Origin: Paenibacillus solani
Lineage (GTDB): Bacteria > Bacillota > Bacilli > Paenibacillales > Paenibacillaceae
NCBI RefSeq assembly: GCF_001277345.1
Contig: NZ_LIUT01000001.1
Coordinates: 3,484,676-3,548,675, forward strand
Length of the DNA stretch: 64,000 nucleotides
Direction of reading: 5' to 3'
Made by a program: the position numbers and the translations under genes. The notes beneath the pieces were generated by a model that saw only the letters and a list, made by a program, of their open reading frames with translations, was not told where the DNA came from and made no database searches. The first letter of the stretch is position 1; each line of letters opens with the position of its first letter. Shown here piece after piece: positions 17,936 through 26,822 of the stretch.

Positions 17936-17960
17936 GTTCATAAAAACGCATAATGGGTAT
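17936..17960 (+). promoter_or_regulatory. Possible sigma-B-type promoter of the alcohol dehydrogenase gene
   Basis: GTTCAT (17936-17941), 13 bases, GGGTAT (17955-17960) lies 40 bases before the start codon. The -10 matches the general-stress consensus exactly and the -35 matches 4 of 6. The rest of 17724-17999 shows no gene; an 82-codon frame there has no ribosome site. Confidence 0.35.
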
Positions 17961-17999
17961 TTAACCAAAGATGATGCGCGATAGATGAGGAGGGAATGT

Positions 18000-19139
18000 A
18001 TGAGAGCAGTCACATTTCAAGGTGCAAAAGACATTCAAGTCAAGCATGTCGAAGATCCTACGATTCAGACGCAGGATGATATCATTGTCCGTATTACCTC
18101 TACAGCTATTTGCGGTTCCGATCTTCATATATATCTAGGAGCTCTGCCAGCTGCTAAAGATTACGTCATAGGCCATGAGCCTATGGGAATCGTTGAAGAA
18201 GTCGGCGCTAATGTAACTCGCGTGAAAAAAGGAGACCGTGTGGTTCTCCCGTTCAATATATCATGCGGTCAATGCTTCTATTGCGAACATGATATGGAAA
18301 GCCAATGCGACAATTCGAATCGCAGTTCGGATAACCATACAGGCGGATATATGGGATTCACGGAGCGTTATGGAAACTATCCGGGAGGACAGGCCGAATT
18401 ATTACGTGTACCGTACGGTAATTTTATGCCATTTGTCATTCCGGAATCATGTGAGCTGGAAGACGAGGCCCTTCTCTTTCTATCGGATGTTCTGCCTACT
18501 GCGTATTGGAGTGTTGAGAACGCAGGAGTGAAGCCAGGTGATACCGTAACGGTGCTCGGATGCGGGCCGGTTGGACTGATGACCCAGAAATTCGCCTGGA
18601 TGAAGGGTGCTAAACGAGTCATCGCTGTGGATCGTCTCCCTTACCGGCTGCAAAAAGCAAAACGAATGAACAACGTGGAGATCTACAACTTTGAAGATTA
18701 CGACGATATGGGTGCCTATATCCGCGAGATTACCAAGGGCGGCACAGACATTGTCATTGATTGCGTAGGGATGGACGGTAAGAAATCAGCTATGGAAGCC
18801 ATTGGCCAAAAACTGAAGCTCCAGGGCGGGACGTTAAGCGCAATCGATATTGCGATGGATGCCGTTCGGAAATTTGGCACCATTCAGCTGACCGGCGTAT
18901 ACGGTTCGCTGTACAATATGTTCCCTCTCGGCCATATATTTGAACGAAACATTACGCTCACTATGGGACAAGCTCCAGTCATTCATTATATGCCTGAATT
19001 GTATAAGAAAATCACCGCCGGCGAATTCGACCCGACCGAGATCATCTCCCATCGGCTGCCCCTGGAACAAGCCAGTGACGCTTACCGGATATTTAGCGAT
19101 CACCAGGAGGAATGTACAAAGGTAATCTTGAAGCCTTAA
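18000..19139 (+). CDS. Zinc-dependent alcohol dehydrogenase (formaldehyde dehydrogenase-like group)
   Basis: This 379-aa medium-chain dehydrogenase has catalytic zinc ligands in AICGSDLH (Cys) and GHEPMGIVEEVG (His-Glu), and a structural zinc lobe SCGQCFYCEHDMESQC. The nucleotide-binding motif GCGPVGL is followed by an acidic strand end (VIAVDR), favouring NAD. Length and the long loop after the zinc lobe match the FdhA-like class III group. It probably oxidises an alcohol or aldehyde adduct. It starts at ATG 18000 behind GGAGGG, with a possible stress promoter upstream and a strong terminator downstream. Confidence 0.88.
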   Translation: MRAVTFQGAKDIQVKHVEDPTIQTQDDIIVRITSTAICGSDLHIYLGALPAAKDYVIGHEPMGIVEEVGANVTRVKKGDRVVLPFNISCGQCFYCEHDMESQCDNSNRSSDNHTGGYMGFTERYGNYPGGQAELLRVPYGNFMPFVIPESCELEDEALLFLSDVLPTAYWSVENAGVKPGDTVTVLGCGPVGLMTQKFAWMKGAKRVIAVDRLPYRLQKAKRMNNVEIYNFEDYDDMGAYIREITKGGTDIVIDCVGMDGKKSAMEAIGQKLKLQGGTLSAIDIAMDAVRKFGTIQLTGVYGSLYNMFPLGHIFERNITLTMGQAPVIHYMPELYKKITAGEFDPTEIISHRLPLEQASDAYRIFSDHQEECTKVILKP

Positions 19140-19161
19140 CTCCATATTCCCAAAAGAGCAG

Positions 19162-19213
19162 CCAAGCATTCTTGTCCCATCTGTGGCATACGATGGTCAA
19201 TGCTTGGTTTTTT
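19162..19213 (+). terminator. Terminator of the alcohol dehydrogenase gene
   Basis: Nine-base arms CCAAGCATT / AATGCTTGG with an inner CCAT/ATGG pair are followed by TTTTTT. Confidence 0.85.
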
Positions 19214-19363
19214 GTGCCCTTATGGAGGATTCAATGGTAGGATTGTCTGCGCTATTTCCACTAGAATTCTAATATGCCTCCTAATCACTGACCGTAACTG
19301 TCAGGAATGGTGTTATATACTCGACTTGCAGCACACATCCTAAACCAAAGCGAGGGTTAACAC

Positions 19364-19861
19364 ATGAACATAAGCAAAGCGGATTTTACAACAGAATGGT
19401 TAAAAGAGGCGCATATAACGGAACAAGTCATGGAGACTTTGACAGACGATTCCCTTAAAACCGCCATGACGGACCAGCATCGCACGCTCGGTCACCTGGC
19501 CTGGCATTTGGTGATGTCCATTCAGTACATGACCATGCTCGGTTTGCAATTTGAGGGCCCGTCTCGCGAGCAGGAAATTCCTCATTCGGCAGCCGAAATT
19601 CGGGATAACTACCGTCAGGTCCGGCATGCCCTTCTGGATGCGGTTCAGTCACAATGGAGCGAGGAGGATCTTCTTGCTACCCGTGAATTCGACGGAGAGC
19701 CTTGGACAAATGCGGCATTCCTGCATTTTACTCTGATTCATCAAGCGCATCACCGCGGACAGATGACGGTGCTGATGAGACAAGCCGGCCTACGGATTCC
19801 CGAGATCTACGGTCCGAACTACGATTCTTGGATCGACAAGGGCATGGACCCGCTCGTGTAA
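19364..19861 (+). CDS. DinB family protein
   Basis: This 165-aa four-helix-bundle protein of the DinB/YfiT metalloenzyme superfamily has the usual three His metal ligands: one in LGHLAWHLV, and two in the C-terminal HQAHHRGQM helix. Members include thiol-dependent transferases; this one has no assigned substrate. GAGGG lies 9 bases before the ATG. It is followed on the same strand by a WYL regulator and an ABM-domain protein with short gaps, so the three probably form one unit. Confidence 0.85.
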   Translation: MNISKADFTTEWLKEAHITEQVMETLTDDSLKTAMTDQHRTLGHLAWHLVMSIQYMTMLGLQFEGPSREQEIPHSAAEIRDNYRQVRHALLDAVQSQWSEEDLLATREFDGEPWTNAAFLHFTLIHQAHHRGQMTVLMRQAGLRIPEIYGPNYDSWIDKGMDPLV

Positions 19862-19924
19862 AAAAGATACAATCGAATTAAATTCAACACTGTAGATCAT
19901 TGCTAATGGAAGGAGCCTGCCTTG

Positions 19925-20917
19925 ATGTCCAAAGCGGATAATATGCTGTCGATTCTGTGGATGCTCCGCTCAGGCAAGAAGATGACCGCGCAGCAAATCG
20001 CCGATGAGCTGGAAATCCATGTTCGAACGGTATACCGCTGTATCGATTCGTTGTGCGCCAGCGGTGCGCCGATCATTGCCGATTCCGGGCCGAACGGCGG
20101 CTTTCGGATTCACGGGCAGTTTGCGGAATCTCCACTGATGTTTGATGCGGAAGAGCAGAAAGCACTGGTGCATGCCTCGATTTTTGCCAAAGAATCCGGC
20201 TATCCGTATACAGACGCACTGGAGCGGGCAATCGGCAAGCTGAAGCGTTATACGAACGAGGAGCAGCTTTCTCATATCGAACGGCACGGCAGCGGCGTCT
20301 CGGTATTGCAGCCTCCTGTCCACGACGGGCTTCGGCCGCTGCTTCAGACGCTGGAGAGTGCCGCGGCGCATAGGCAAACACTGACGATGACGTATTCTAA
20401 GGGCAGGGAAGGCGACAGCATGACCCGTAACTTCGATTCCTACGGCATTATCCATTGGAAAGGTCACTGGTATGCAGCCGGCTTCTGCCATCTGCGACAT
20501 GAGATTCGCAATTTTCGCGTGGATCGGATCATGGGATTGGAGCAGACAGAACTTGTATTTGAACGGCCTGCTGATTTCTCGGCCAAGGAAGCATTGCTTG
20601 GCAGTCTTCTGCCCGGTCCAGACAGCCATGAACCCTTGATCGATGTTGTCATCCAAGGCCATGAGCATGTCCTGAATGAACTATGTCAGCACTGGTTATT
20701 TGGACATACCCTCGTCAAACGGCAGGATGGAGAAGTTCATTTCCGACTGGATACGTCTTCACTGACGTCCTACGTTCCCTATTTTCTTCTCCCCTATGGC
20801 AAAGCTTTAACCATTCAGGAGCCCGCTTCTCTTGTCCTGAAGCTGACAGAGATCACGACAAGCATGGGCCTCCATTATGAACACATGTTAAGCCACATGA
20901 CCAATAAGAAAGGGTGA
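19925..20917 (+). CDS. YafY-type transcriptional regulator (HTH plus WYL domain)
   Basis: This 330-aa DeoR-like regulator has an N-terminal winged HTH (MLSILWMLRSGKKMTAQQIA then DELEIHVRTVYRCIDSLCAS). A central WYL domain (about residues 145-225) carries a W-Y-A-A-G core (HWKGHWYAAGFCHLR) and a basic NFRVDRI strand. A WCX extension forms the C-terminus. WYL domains sense nucleic-acid or small-molecule ligands. AAGGAG is 9 bases from ATG 19925, and TTG 19922 is also possible. It sits between the DinB and ABM genes and may autoregulate the unit. Confidence 0.87.
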   Translation: MSKADNMLSILWMLRSGKKMTAQQIADELEIHVRTVYRCIDSLCASGAPIIADSGPNGGFRIHGQFAESPLMFDAEEQKALVHASIFAKESGYPYTDALERAIGKLKRYTNEEQLSHIERHGSGVSVLQPPVHDGLRPLLQTLESAAAHRQTLTMTYSKGREGDSMTRNFDSYGIIHWKGHWYAAGFCHLRHEIRNFRVDRIMGLEQTELVFERPADFSAKEALLGSLLPGPDSHEPLIDVVIQGHEHVLNELCQHWLFGHTLVKRQDGEVHFRLDTSSLTSYVPYFLLPYGKALTIQEPASLVLKLTEITTSMGLHYEHMLSHMTNKKG

Positions 20918-20923
20918 ACCACG

Positions 20924-21226
20924 ATGGAGAAATTCGCCATGTACGGAAAGCTGATCGCCCATCCCGGCAAACGGGATGAACTTGCGGAGATCCTGCTCGA
21001 AGCAGCAGCGCTGCTCAGCGATAACGAAGACTGTGAACTCTATATCGTGAACGTCTCGGACAGTGATCCCAATGCCGTATGGGTTACGGAATTGTGGAGC
21101 AGCCAAGATGCCCATGCCGCTTCATTGCAGGGAGCCGATACGTCAGAGCTGCTGCAGCGCGGACGGCCGCTGATCGCCGGCGCGGAGCCGCTAAAGCTTA
21201 AACCGCTTGGTGGTAAAGGGGTTTAG
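20924..21226 (+). CDS. ABM-domain putative quinol monooxygenase
   Basis: This 100-aa protein has the antibiotic biosynthesis monooxygenase ferredoxin-like fold: MYGKLIAHPGKRDELAEILL, a central CELYIVNVSDSDPNAVWVTELWSS strand pair, and the typical late helix starting DAHAASLQ. Such proteins oxidise quinols or anthrone-like substrates without cofactor. It starts 6 bases after the WYL regulator and is probably cotranscribed with it. The substrate is unknown. Confidence 0.82.
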   Translation: MEKFAMYGKLIAHPGKRDELAEILLEAAALLSDNEDCELYIVNVSDSDPNAVWVTELWSSQDAHAASLQGADTSELLQRGRPLIAGAEPLKLKPLGGKGV

Positions 21227-21242
21227 GTATTTCCTGTCATGA

Positions 21243-21288
21243 AAAAAGAGGCTGCTCCCGAATCGAAATTCAGGAACGGCCTCTTTTT
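21243..21288. terminator. Bidirectional terminator between the ABM and AraC genes
   Basis: Arms AAAAAGAGGC / GCCTCTTTTT with an inner paired segment give a T tract in both directions. It lies between two convergent genes. Confidence 0.85.
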
Positions 21289-21294
21289 GCTATG

Positions 21295-22122
21295 CTATAT
21301 GTTGTTCCGGTATTCGGAGGGGCTGTAGCCGACCTCTTTACGAAACGTTTTGGAGAAATAGTTCGCCGATTCAAATCCAGTTGCGTCCGCAATTTCCTTA
21401 ATGCTCAGCGGAGTTGTCCTCAGCATAAGCTTCGCCTGCTCCATCCGCTTGAGGCTTAAATATTTTTGCGGGGTAATCCCAAAATGCCGCTTGAAATACT
21501 TAATAAAGTAATTCGGATGCAAATGCAGCGTTCCTGCCATCTGCTCCAGGGTTATCTCTTCATGCAGGTGATTCTTAATGTACTGCTGTACTTTGTGAAG
21601 CCGGCCCATATCCTCCATCTTATCCGCATGGATCTGCGGCTGCTGATGCTCGAATACCCGGGATAGAATCTCCAGCATCACCGACTTTTCTCTCAATCTT
21701 GCAGCGATTGATTCGGAGCGATGCGAATCTACAAGCTGCTGGAACAAAGCAGGCATCTCCGCGCTCCCCGACAAATCATAGCAATAGGGCACATTCAGCC
21801 AGGAAAACACATCAGAGTCGCCCACCGTTGCGGAGAAATGCGACCAGTATTTAAGGTAGGGACGTCCGCTGATGACAGAATAGGATTGCCTGGTGCGTGC
21901 AGGCATCAGAACCAGCTGTCCCGGAACGGGATACAGCTCTTCATCACCGATCTTTACCCATCCTTCTCCATCCAGAATAAAATAGAGCTTGTTGTAAGAC
22001 ACGGTGTAGTCAAATTCCTTCCACTCCGGCCAGCATTGTGTTCTCTCGGCTTCCCAGATTTGAACCTGCATGTTCAGGAGCATCTGCTGAATGGCTTCAT
22101 GTCCACTTCGTTCATTCTTCAT
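21295..22122 (-). CDS. AraC family transcriptional regulator
   Basis: This 275-aa regulator has an N-terminal cupin-like sensor (about residues 25-110, with DGEGWVKIGDEELYPVPGQL) and a C-terminal pair of AraC HTH motifs: ITLEQMAGTLHLHPNYFIKY then FKRHFGITPQKYLSLKRM, and SIKEIADATGFESANYFSKT. A GAGG lies 10 bases before ATG 22122; the longer frame to 22182 has no ribosome site. It is divergent from the alpha-L-fucosidase gene with about 120 bases between, so it is the likely local activator responding to a fucosyl sugar (inference). Confidence 0.87.
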   Translation of the reverse strand: MKNERSGHEAIQQMLLNMQVQIWEAERTQCWPEWKEFDYTVSYNKLYFILDGEGWVKIGDEELYPVPGQLVLMPARTRQSYSVISGRPYLKYWSHFSATVGDSDVFSWLNVPYCYDLSGSAEMPALFQQLVDSHRSESIAARLREKSVMLEILSRVFEHQQPQIHADKMEDMGRLHKVQQYIKNHLHEEITLEQMAGTLHLHPNYFIKYFKRHFGITPQKYLSLKRMEQAKLMLRTTPLSIKEIADATGFESANYFSKTFRKEVGYSPSEYRNNI

Positions 22123-22240
22123 CTTCCATTGTCCTCTAAAGTTATTATAATACCCGCCAGAGTTAAGTAATTCTCTATTCATACTATCACATTCTTGATA
22201 AAATCAAACTCGACAATTCCAACAACCGGAGGTTTGACAA

Positions 22241-23590
22241 ATGACAAAAACTACCGCTCCACAAAACCAAGTCATCCACGACCGAACCGAGCGTGTGAAA
22301 TGGTTCCAAAACGACCGTTTCGGCATGTTCATCCACTGGGGGCTTTACTCGATTCCCGCCAGAGGCGAATGGCTCCGAAGCTCGGAGCAGATGAGCATCG
22401 AAGACTATCAGACGTATTTCGATGAATTTGATCCGGTTGATTATAACCCTCGCGAATGGGCCAAAGCTGCCAAGAAGGCAGGCATGAAATATGCCGTTCT
22501 GACAGCCAAGCACCATGACGGATTCTGTTTATTTGACAGCAAATTGACGGACTATAAAGCTACAAACACGAAGGCAGGCCGGGACCTTGTGCAGGAATTT
22601 CTGGATGCCTTCCGTGAAGAAGGTCTCAAAGTCGGCTTATACTTCTCATTGATCGACTGGTATCACGAAGACTATCCTGCATATGGGGACCGCATTCACC
22701 CCATGCGGGCGAATGAAGCCTTCAAACGCGATCCTAAAAATTTCGACCGTTACCTGGATTATATGCATGGGCAAGTTCGGGAGCTGCTGACGGGCTACGG
22801 CAAACTTGATATTATGTGGTTTGACTTCTCCTATGATGACATGCGCAGTGAAGTGTGGCGCGCCACCGAGCTTATGAACATGATTCGCGAGCTCCAGCCT
22901 CACATCCTCATCGATAACCGCCTCGAGGGCAGTGGCGAAAGCGGCGGCAGCATCTATACCACCGAGCCTTCTGTTTATAGCGGTGATTTTGCATCCCCTG
23001 AGCAGATTATCCCGCCGCATGGCGTCGTCGATGTGACAGGTGCCCCGATCCCATGGGAAGCTTGCATTACGCTGAACAACAACTGGGGATATGCCGCAGC
23101 GGACCGCAACTACAAATCGGCCACCACGATTATCCGTAAGCTGGTAGAGTGCGTCAGCAAGAACGGCAACATGCTGCTGAATGTCGGACCCGATGCAAAA
23201 GGCAATATCCCTAAGGAGAGCCTCGATATATTGGCGGAGATTGGTGACTGGATGAGCAAGAACAGTGACAGTATTTATGGCTGCGCGGCTGCTGATTATC
23301 CAAAGCCGGAGTGGGGACGCTACACGCAAAAAGGGAATAAACTGTACGCCCATGTTTTTGAGGAGTCCATTGGACCAATCAATCTGATCGGCATGGCCGA
23401 CAAAGTGAAGAAGGCAAGGCTGCTAGCTGACGGTTATGAATTATTCCTTAGCCGCCCATGGAGCGCTGCGGAATTCGTTGAAGATGCCTTCGTGAATTTT
23501 GCCCGACCTGAACACTTTACGTATCCGCTGCCTGACAAGCGCAATACCGTTATTGAACTGGAACTGCACGACACAGCGGAGCGGCCGTAA
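22241..23590 (+). CDS. Alpha-L-fucosidase (GH29)
   Basis: This 449-aa glycoside hydrolase family 29 enzyme opens WFQNDRFGMFIHWGLYSIPA, and the substrate-binding AKHHDGFCLFDS is typical. The likely nucleophile Asp is in GKLDIMWFDFS. The NNNWGYA and NGNMLLNVGP motifs are also family hallmarks. It releases terminal L-fucose from oligosaccharides. There is no signal peptide, so it acts in the cytoplasm on imported sugars. GGAGG precedes the ATG. It is divergent from an AraC regulator and has its own terminator. Confidence 0.93.
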   Translation: MTKTTAPQNQVIHDRTERVKWFQNDRFGMFIHWGLYSIPARGEWLRSSEQMSIEDYQTYFDEFDPVDYNPREWAKAAKKAGMKYAVLTAKHHDGFCLFDSKLTDYKATNTKAGRDLVQEFLDAFREEGLKVGLYFSLIDWYHEDYPAYGDRIHPMRANEAFKRDPKNFDRYLDYMHGQVRELLTGYGKLDIMWFDFSYDDMRSEVWRATELMNMIRELQPHILIDNRLEGSGESGGSIYTTEPSVYSGDFASPEQIIPPHGVVDVTGAPIPWEACITLNNNWGYAAADRNYKSATTIIRKLVECVSKNGNMLLNVGPDAKGNIPKESLDILAEIGDWMSKNSDSIYGCAAADYPKPEWGRYTQKGNKLYAHVFEESIGPINLIGMADKVKKARLLADGYELFLSRPWSAAEFVEDAFVNFARPEHFTYPLPDKRNTVIELELHDTAERP

Positions 23591-23636
23591 CAACATAATG
23601 GCATATATCTTAATCTAAATCTCCTAACAGATATCT

Positions 23637-23680
23637 AGAGCCTGGCGCGATGTTTGCAAACAACGCGCCAGGCTCTTTTG
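23637..23680 (+). terminator. Terminator of the fucosidase gene
   Basis: Perfect 13-base arms (AGAGCCTGGCGCG and its complement) are followed by TTTTG. It may also serve the convergent amidohydrolase gene. Confidence 0.85.
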
Positions 23681-23695
23681 TGTTTACCTATATCT

Positions 23696-24925
23696 TTACA
23701 ATGATTCATAAACCGGGTTACCCTTGAACAGCACGAGCCGTCGGCGTGACCTTCTGGCAACGGCTTCGGCAGAGCAGCTGGCTTCTACGATAACCGCGTC
23801 CGCTGCATCCCCGGCGTTAGGCCAAGCGTAGCCGCCATCTCGGTCTAACGGGGTCACACCTCCCGTGATGAACCCGAGAGCCTGTCCAAGCGAACGTTCA
23901 TCGCTCATATTGAAGCGTTCGGCCAGCGTACCCGCTTTGTCCAGATTATCCCCTTTGCCAAATGGAGACCAATGGTCCATAATGCTGTCTTGCCCCAGCG
24001 AAACGTCTACGCCGCAGCGCTGCAGCTGTGGGATCGGAATGGTTCGACCCAGCGGTACGGAGGAGGTAACCGAAATGCCTAGGTTTGCCAGTCGAGTCGC
24101 CATTTCGTCCACCTCGCTTGAGGAGATATCAGCGAAAGCCAGCGCATGACTGAGGGTAACTCTTCCATTCCAACCCGCCTCTTCCGTAAGGTCGGCTATG
24201 CGTTTAAAGGTATTGAGCCCGACATGAGACGGCTCATGCAGATGCAGGTCAATAGGCGCATTCGCTTCAACGGCCAGCTCCATCACGGTATGGAGCGATT
24301 TCTCCATATTCTCGTCTATCGTTGCGGGGTCCAGGCCGCCTACGAGAGCTGCCCCATTTCGAAGCGCATCCCTGACCAGGGATACGGACTGACTGCGGAG
24401 CAAGCCGTGCTGAGGAAACGCTACAATCTCGACAAAAGCCTTTTCCCTGTATCCTTCCACTGCCTTCAAGGTGGCCTCCAAATTTCTCAAGCCAACGACA
24501 GGATCCACATTGACATGAGAGCGAATATGGGTAGACCCAAAGCTCAGCAGCAGATCCAGCAAACCTTCTGCTCTTTGCTTGGCAGTAGGAAGCAGTTCGG
24601 GTAGCAGCCTTTCTTCCTCTTCGATCCTGCTAAATACACCGTGGGCCGGACGCGTTGGCGCCTTCCAAGGACCGCCATAGTAGGTTTTATCCAGGTGGAT
24701 ATGCATATCTCTAAATGAAGGAAGCATCAGATCCCCCTTCATGTCCCGTGTCGGCAATAGCGTATCAGGCACAGCATCCGCCGGAAGGATCTCAGCAAAG
24801 GTACCATTCTCTATTTTCATATGAAAAAGTCCCGTTTCAGTTTCGGTCACGACATCATTTTCATAGCGGTAACCTGTTTCCAGACGGACATTCAGAAGCC
24901 AATATGCTGTGCTATGTTCACTCAT
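23696..24925 (-). CDS. Amidohydrolase, cytosine-deaminase-like
   Basis: This 409-aa metal-dependent hydrolase belongs to the cytosine deaminase (CodA/atzC-like) clan. Metal and catalytic motifs in order are DMHIHLDK (HxH), STHIRSHVNVDP, EIVAFPQHG, DLHLHEP (His plus Glu base), SHALA (His) and QDSIMDHWSPFGKGD (Asp ligand). It probably deaminates or hydrolyses a cyclic nitrogen compound; the substrate is unassigned. GAGGAG is nine bases before ATG 24925. It lies 33 bases after the ankyrin lipoprotein gene on the same strand and is likely cotranscribed. Confidence 0.87.
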   Translation of the reverse strand: MSEHSTAYWLLNVRLETGYRYENDVVTETETGLFHMKIENGTFAEILPADAVPDTLLPTRDMKGDLMLPSFRDMHIHLDKTYYGGPWKAPTRPAHGVFSRIEEEERLLPELLPTAKQRAEGLLDLLLSFGSTHIRSHVNVDPVVGLRNLEATLKAVEGYREKAFVEIVAFPQHGLLRSQSVSLVRDALRNGAALVGGLDPATIDENMEKSLHTVMELAVEANAPIDLHLHEPSHVGLNTFKRIADLTEEAGWNGRVTLSHALAFADISSSEVDEMATRLANLGISVTSSVPLGRTIPIPQLQRCGVDVSLGQDSIMDHWSPFGKGDNLDKAGTLAERFNMSDERSLGQALGFITGGVTPLDRDGGYAWPNAGDAADAVIVEASCSAEAVARRSRRRLVLFKGNPVYESL

Positions 24926-24958
24926 AGCGTTCATCTCCTCTTCGGTTATACCTGCCTT

Positions 24959-25645
24959 CTATTCGCTTTGTTCTTCATTAATTGCATTTAATATAATCTG
25001 TTCGATCTCTTGATATCCCCGCTCCCTGGCATGCTGCAGGGGAGTTACACCTTTCCCGTCGGGAATCCGGGCATCCGCCCCATGTTCCAGCAGCAGCTCA
25101 ACGATACGCTGATAATTCTCGCTGCCGTCACCTAGAATGACAGCTTCCAGCAGAGCGGTCCAGTCCAAATTATTGACATGATTCACATCAACGTTGGTCT
25201 GGGTCAGCAGCTGTCGCACAATCTCTACATGCCCGCGCTCGGAGGCCGGAATGAGAGCCGTCCCGCCATAACGGTTCGTTAACGTCACATCCGCATCAGC
25301 TTCGATCGCCAATTGCAGGATTTCCGCCATCCCTTCTGCACCAGCATATAAAAATACATTATTTCGTTGATGGTCCCGAATATTGATATCAGCGCCCTCC
25401 TGGATCAATGCCTTTACCGTCTCGACATGATTGCGGTAGGTTGCTGCCATCACCGCTGTTCTCCCCTGCTCATCCGTCGCATTGATGCTGGCGCCGGACT
25501 GTAGAAGCTGTCGCACACGCTCCGTATTGCCCTGTTCGGCATATTTAATGAGTTCACGTTCCATATTCTGCACCTCATCTTTCTCCGGATTTGGTTGACA
25601 AGCCGACAGGAACAGGACCAATAGAATCGCTGATAAACGCAGCAC
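24959..25645 (-). CDS. Ankyrin-repeat lipoprotein
   Basis: This 228-aa lipoprotein has a short signal peptide ending LSAC (Cys16), so it should be anchored outside the membrane. About five ankyrin repeats fill the rest, for example GNTERVRQLLQSGASINATD, GRTAVMAATYRNHVETVKAL and GRTAL-type turns near GGTALIPASERGHVEIVRQL. The frame is open to 25858, but GGAGGG nine bases before GTG 25645, directly in front of the signal peptide, fixes the start. Its partner is not known. It is the first gene of a unit with the amidohydrolase, divergent from a LysR regulator. Confidence 0.82.
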   Translation of the reverse strand: MLRLSAILLVLFLSACQPNPEKDEVQNMERELIKYAEQGNTERVRQLLQSGASINATDEQGRTAVMAATYRNHVETVKALIQEGADINIRDHQRNNVFLYAGAEGMAEILQLAIEADADVTLTNRYGGTALIPASERGHVEIVRQLLTQTNVDVNHVNNLDWTALLEAVILGDGSENYQRIVELLLEHGADARIPDGKGVTPLQHARERGYQEIEQIILNAINEEQSE

Positions 25646-25703
25646 TCCAATACGCCCTCCTCTTTCTATCGTGTATATGGTTATGCTAACATGAGACGGA
25701 ACC

Positions 25704-25749
25704 ATATGAAAAATACTTAAAAAATTGAACTTACTAAGGTTTTTCATAT
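25704..25749. promoter_or_regulatory. Long-spaced inverted repeat in the LysR divergent promoter
   Basis: Perfect 10-base arms ATATGAAAAA (25704-25713) and TTTTTCATAT (25740-25749) flank 26 bases between the ankyrin and lysR genes. This is a plausible LysR binding region or promoter pair; no function is proven. Confidence 0.5.
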
Positions 25750-25771
25750 ACAAGGAGGATTGCGACATTTT

Positions 25772-26653
25772 ATGGATATCAGACAGCTGCGTTATTTTAT
25801 CGCCATCGTGGAGGAAGGTACGATCTCTCTTGCCGCGAGCAGGCTTCATATCTCTCAACCACCTCTCAGTCAGCAGTTGAAGGCTATGGAGGAAGAGCTG
25901 GGCGCTGTATTGGTCTATCGCAGAGGAAAGCGGCTGGAAATCACCGAATCCGGTAAAACCCTGTACAAATATGCACTACAGATGACACAGCTCATGGAAG
26001 AGGCGAAAGCTGAGGTTCAAGAGGTTGGAATTGGCGACAAGGGCACGCTCCGTCTCGGCATCAACACCCTGTCCTCGGTCGAGCTGCCGTCATGGCTGCA
26101 TCAGTTCAAAGCACGATATCCCCAAGTCTCGTATAAAATTCAGCAAAATGAGTCGTATCAGCTCTGCGAGCTGGTGAGAAACCGGTCGCTCGAATTAGCC
26201 GTCGTTCGCCTACCACTGGAACTGGATGATTTCTCGATCCTTCATCTGCAGACCGAGTCCTACTATATGCTTACAGCGGATCCAGCCATCGAACGCGAGA
26301 TATCGCTCTCCCATATTGCGCAGCATCCGCTTATTCTCCCTAGCACGGAAGGGCTGGGCGTATACTATACAATTCACATGGCTTTCTCGGAGCAGAAGCT
26401 CCAGCCGAACATCGTTGCCGAATGCTCCGACATTTCGCTGTTGCTGCGCTTGGTCGATTCGGGATTCGGCATGGCGATCGTTCCCGAAACTCTGATCAAA
26501 CAATCTTTGCCTGAATCTGTTCATGCCGTTCAAATCAAGGATATCCCCGCCACCGCATCCACTGCTTTGATCTGGCTGAAGGACCATCATATCTCCCGAA
26601 CAGCTCTAAACTTTATTGACATGATAACAAGCGTACCTTATACCAATCCTTAA
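25772..26653 (+). CDS. LysR family transcriptional regulator
   Basis: This 293-aa LysR protein has the HTH MDIRQLRYFIAIVEEGTISL then AASRLHISQPPLSQQLKAME, followed by a full effector domain (about residues 90-290) of CatR/CysB-like layout. The start ATG lies 13 bases after AGGAGG; TTG 25760 is in frame but too close to it. It is divergent from the ankyrin-amidohydrolase unit, the usual arrangement for a LysR activator and its target. Confidence 0.87.
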   Translation: MDIRQLRYFIAIVEEGTISLAASRLHISQPPLSQQLKAMEEELGAVLVYRRGKRLEITESGKTLYKYALQMTQLMEEAKAEVQEVGIGDKGTLRLGINTLSSVELPSWLHQFKARYPQVSYKIQQNESYQLCELVRNRSLELAVVRLPLELDDFSILHLQTESYYMLTADPAIEREISLSHIAQHPLILPSTEGLGVYYTIHMAFSEQKLQPNIVAECSDISLLLRLVDSGFGMAIVPETLIKQSLPESVHAVQIKDIPATASTALIWLKDHHISRTALNFIDMITSVPYTNP

Positions 26654-26696
26654 TAGCAGCACAATTAACATGAAGACCTTTACCCGTCTCACAAAA

Positions 26697-26727
26697 AAGA
26701 AACGAACCCGTGACTGGTTCGTTTCTT
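26697..26727. terminator. Bidirectional terminator between lysR and MFS genes
   Basis: Arms AAGAAACGAACC / GGTTCGTTTCTT lie between two convergent genes, and the minus strand carries TTTTTTG after the stem. Confidence 0.85.
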
Positions 26728-26822
26728 AAATTCTGTGTGTGAAATATGAAGCAGTGATTAAGCGTATCTTGCTTCCATAGAAGTCCAATTCAATTCCATG
26801 TTTTTTCACGATAGATAAAGAG

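Noticed and set aside
19970-20668. A 232-codon minus-strand frame
   Set aside because: Antisense of the WYL regulator; its composition reflects the other strand's codon bias.
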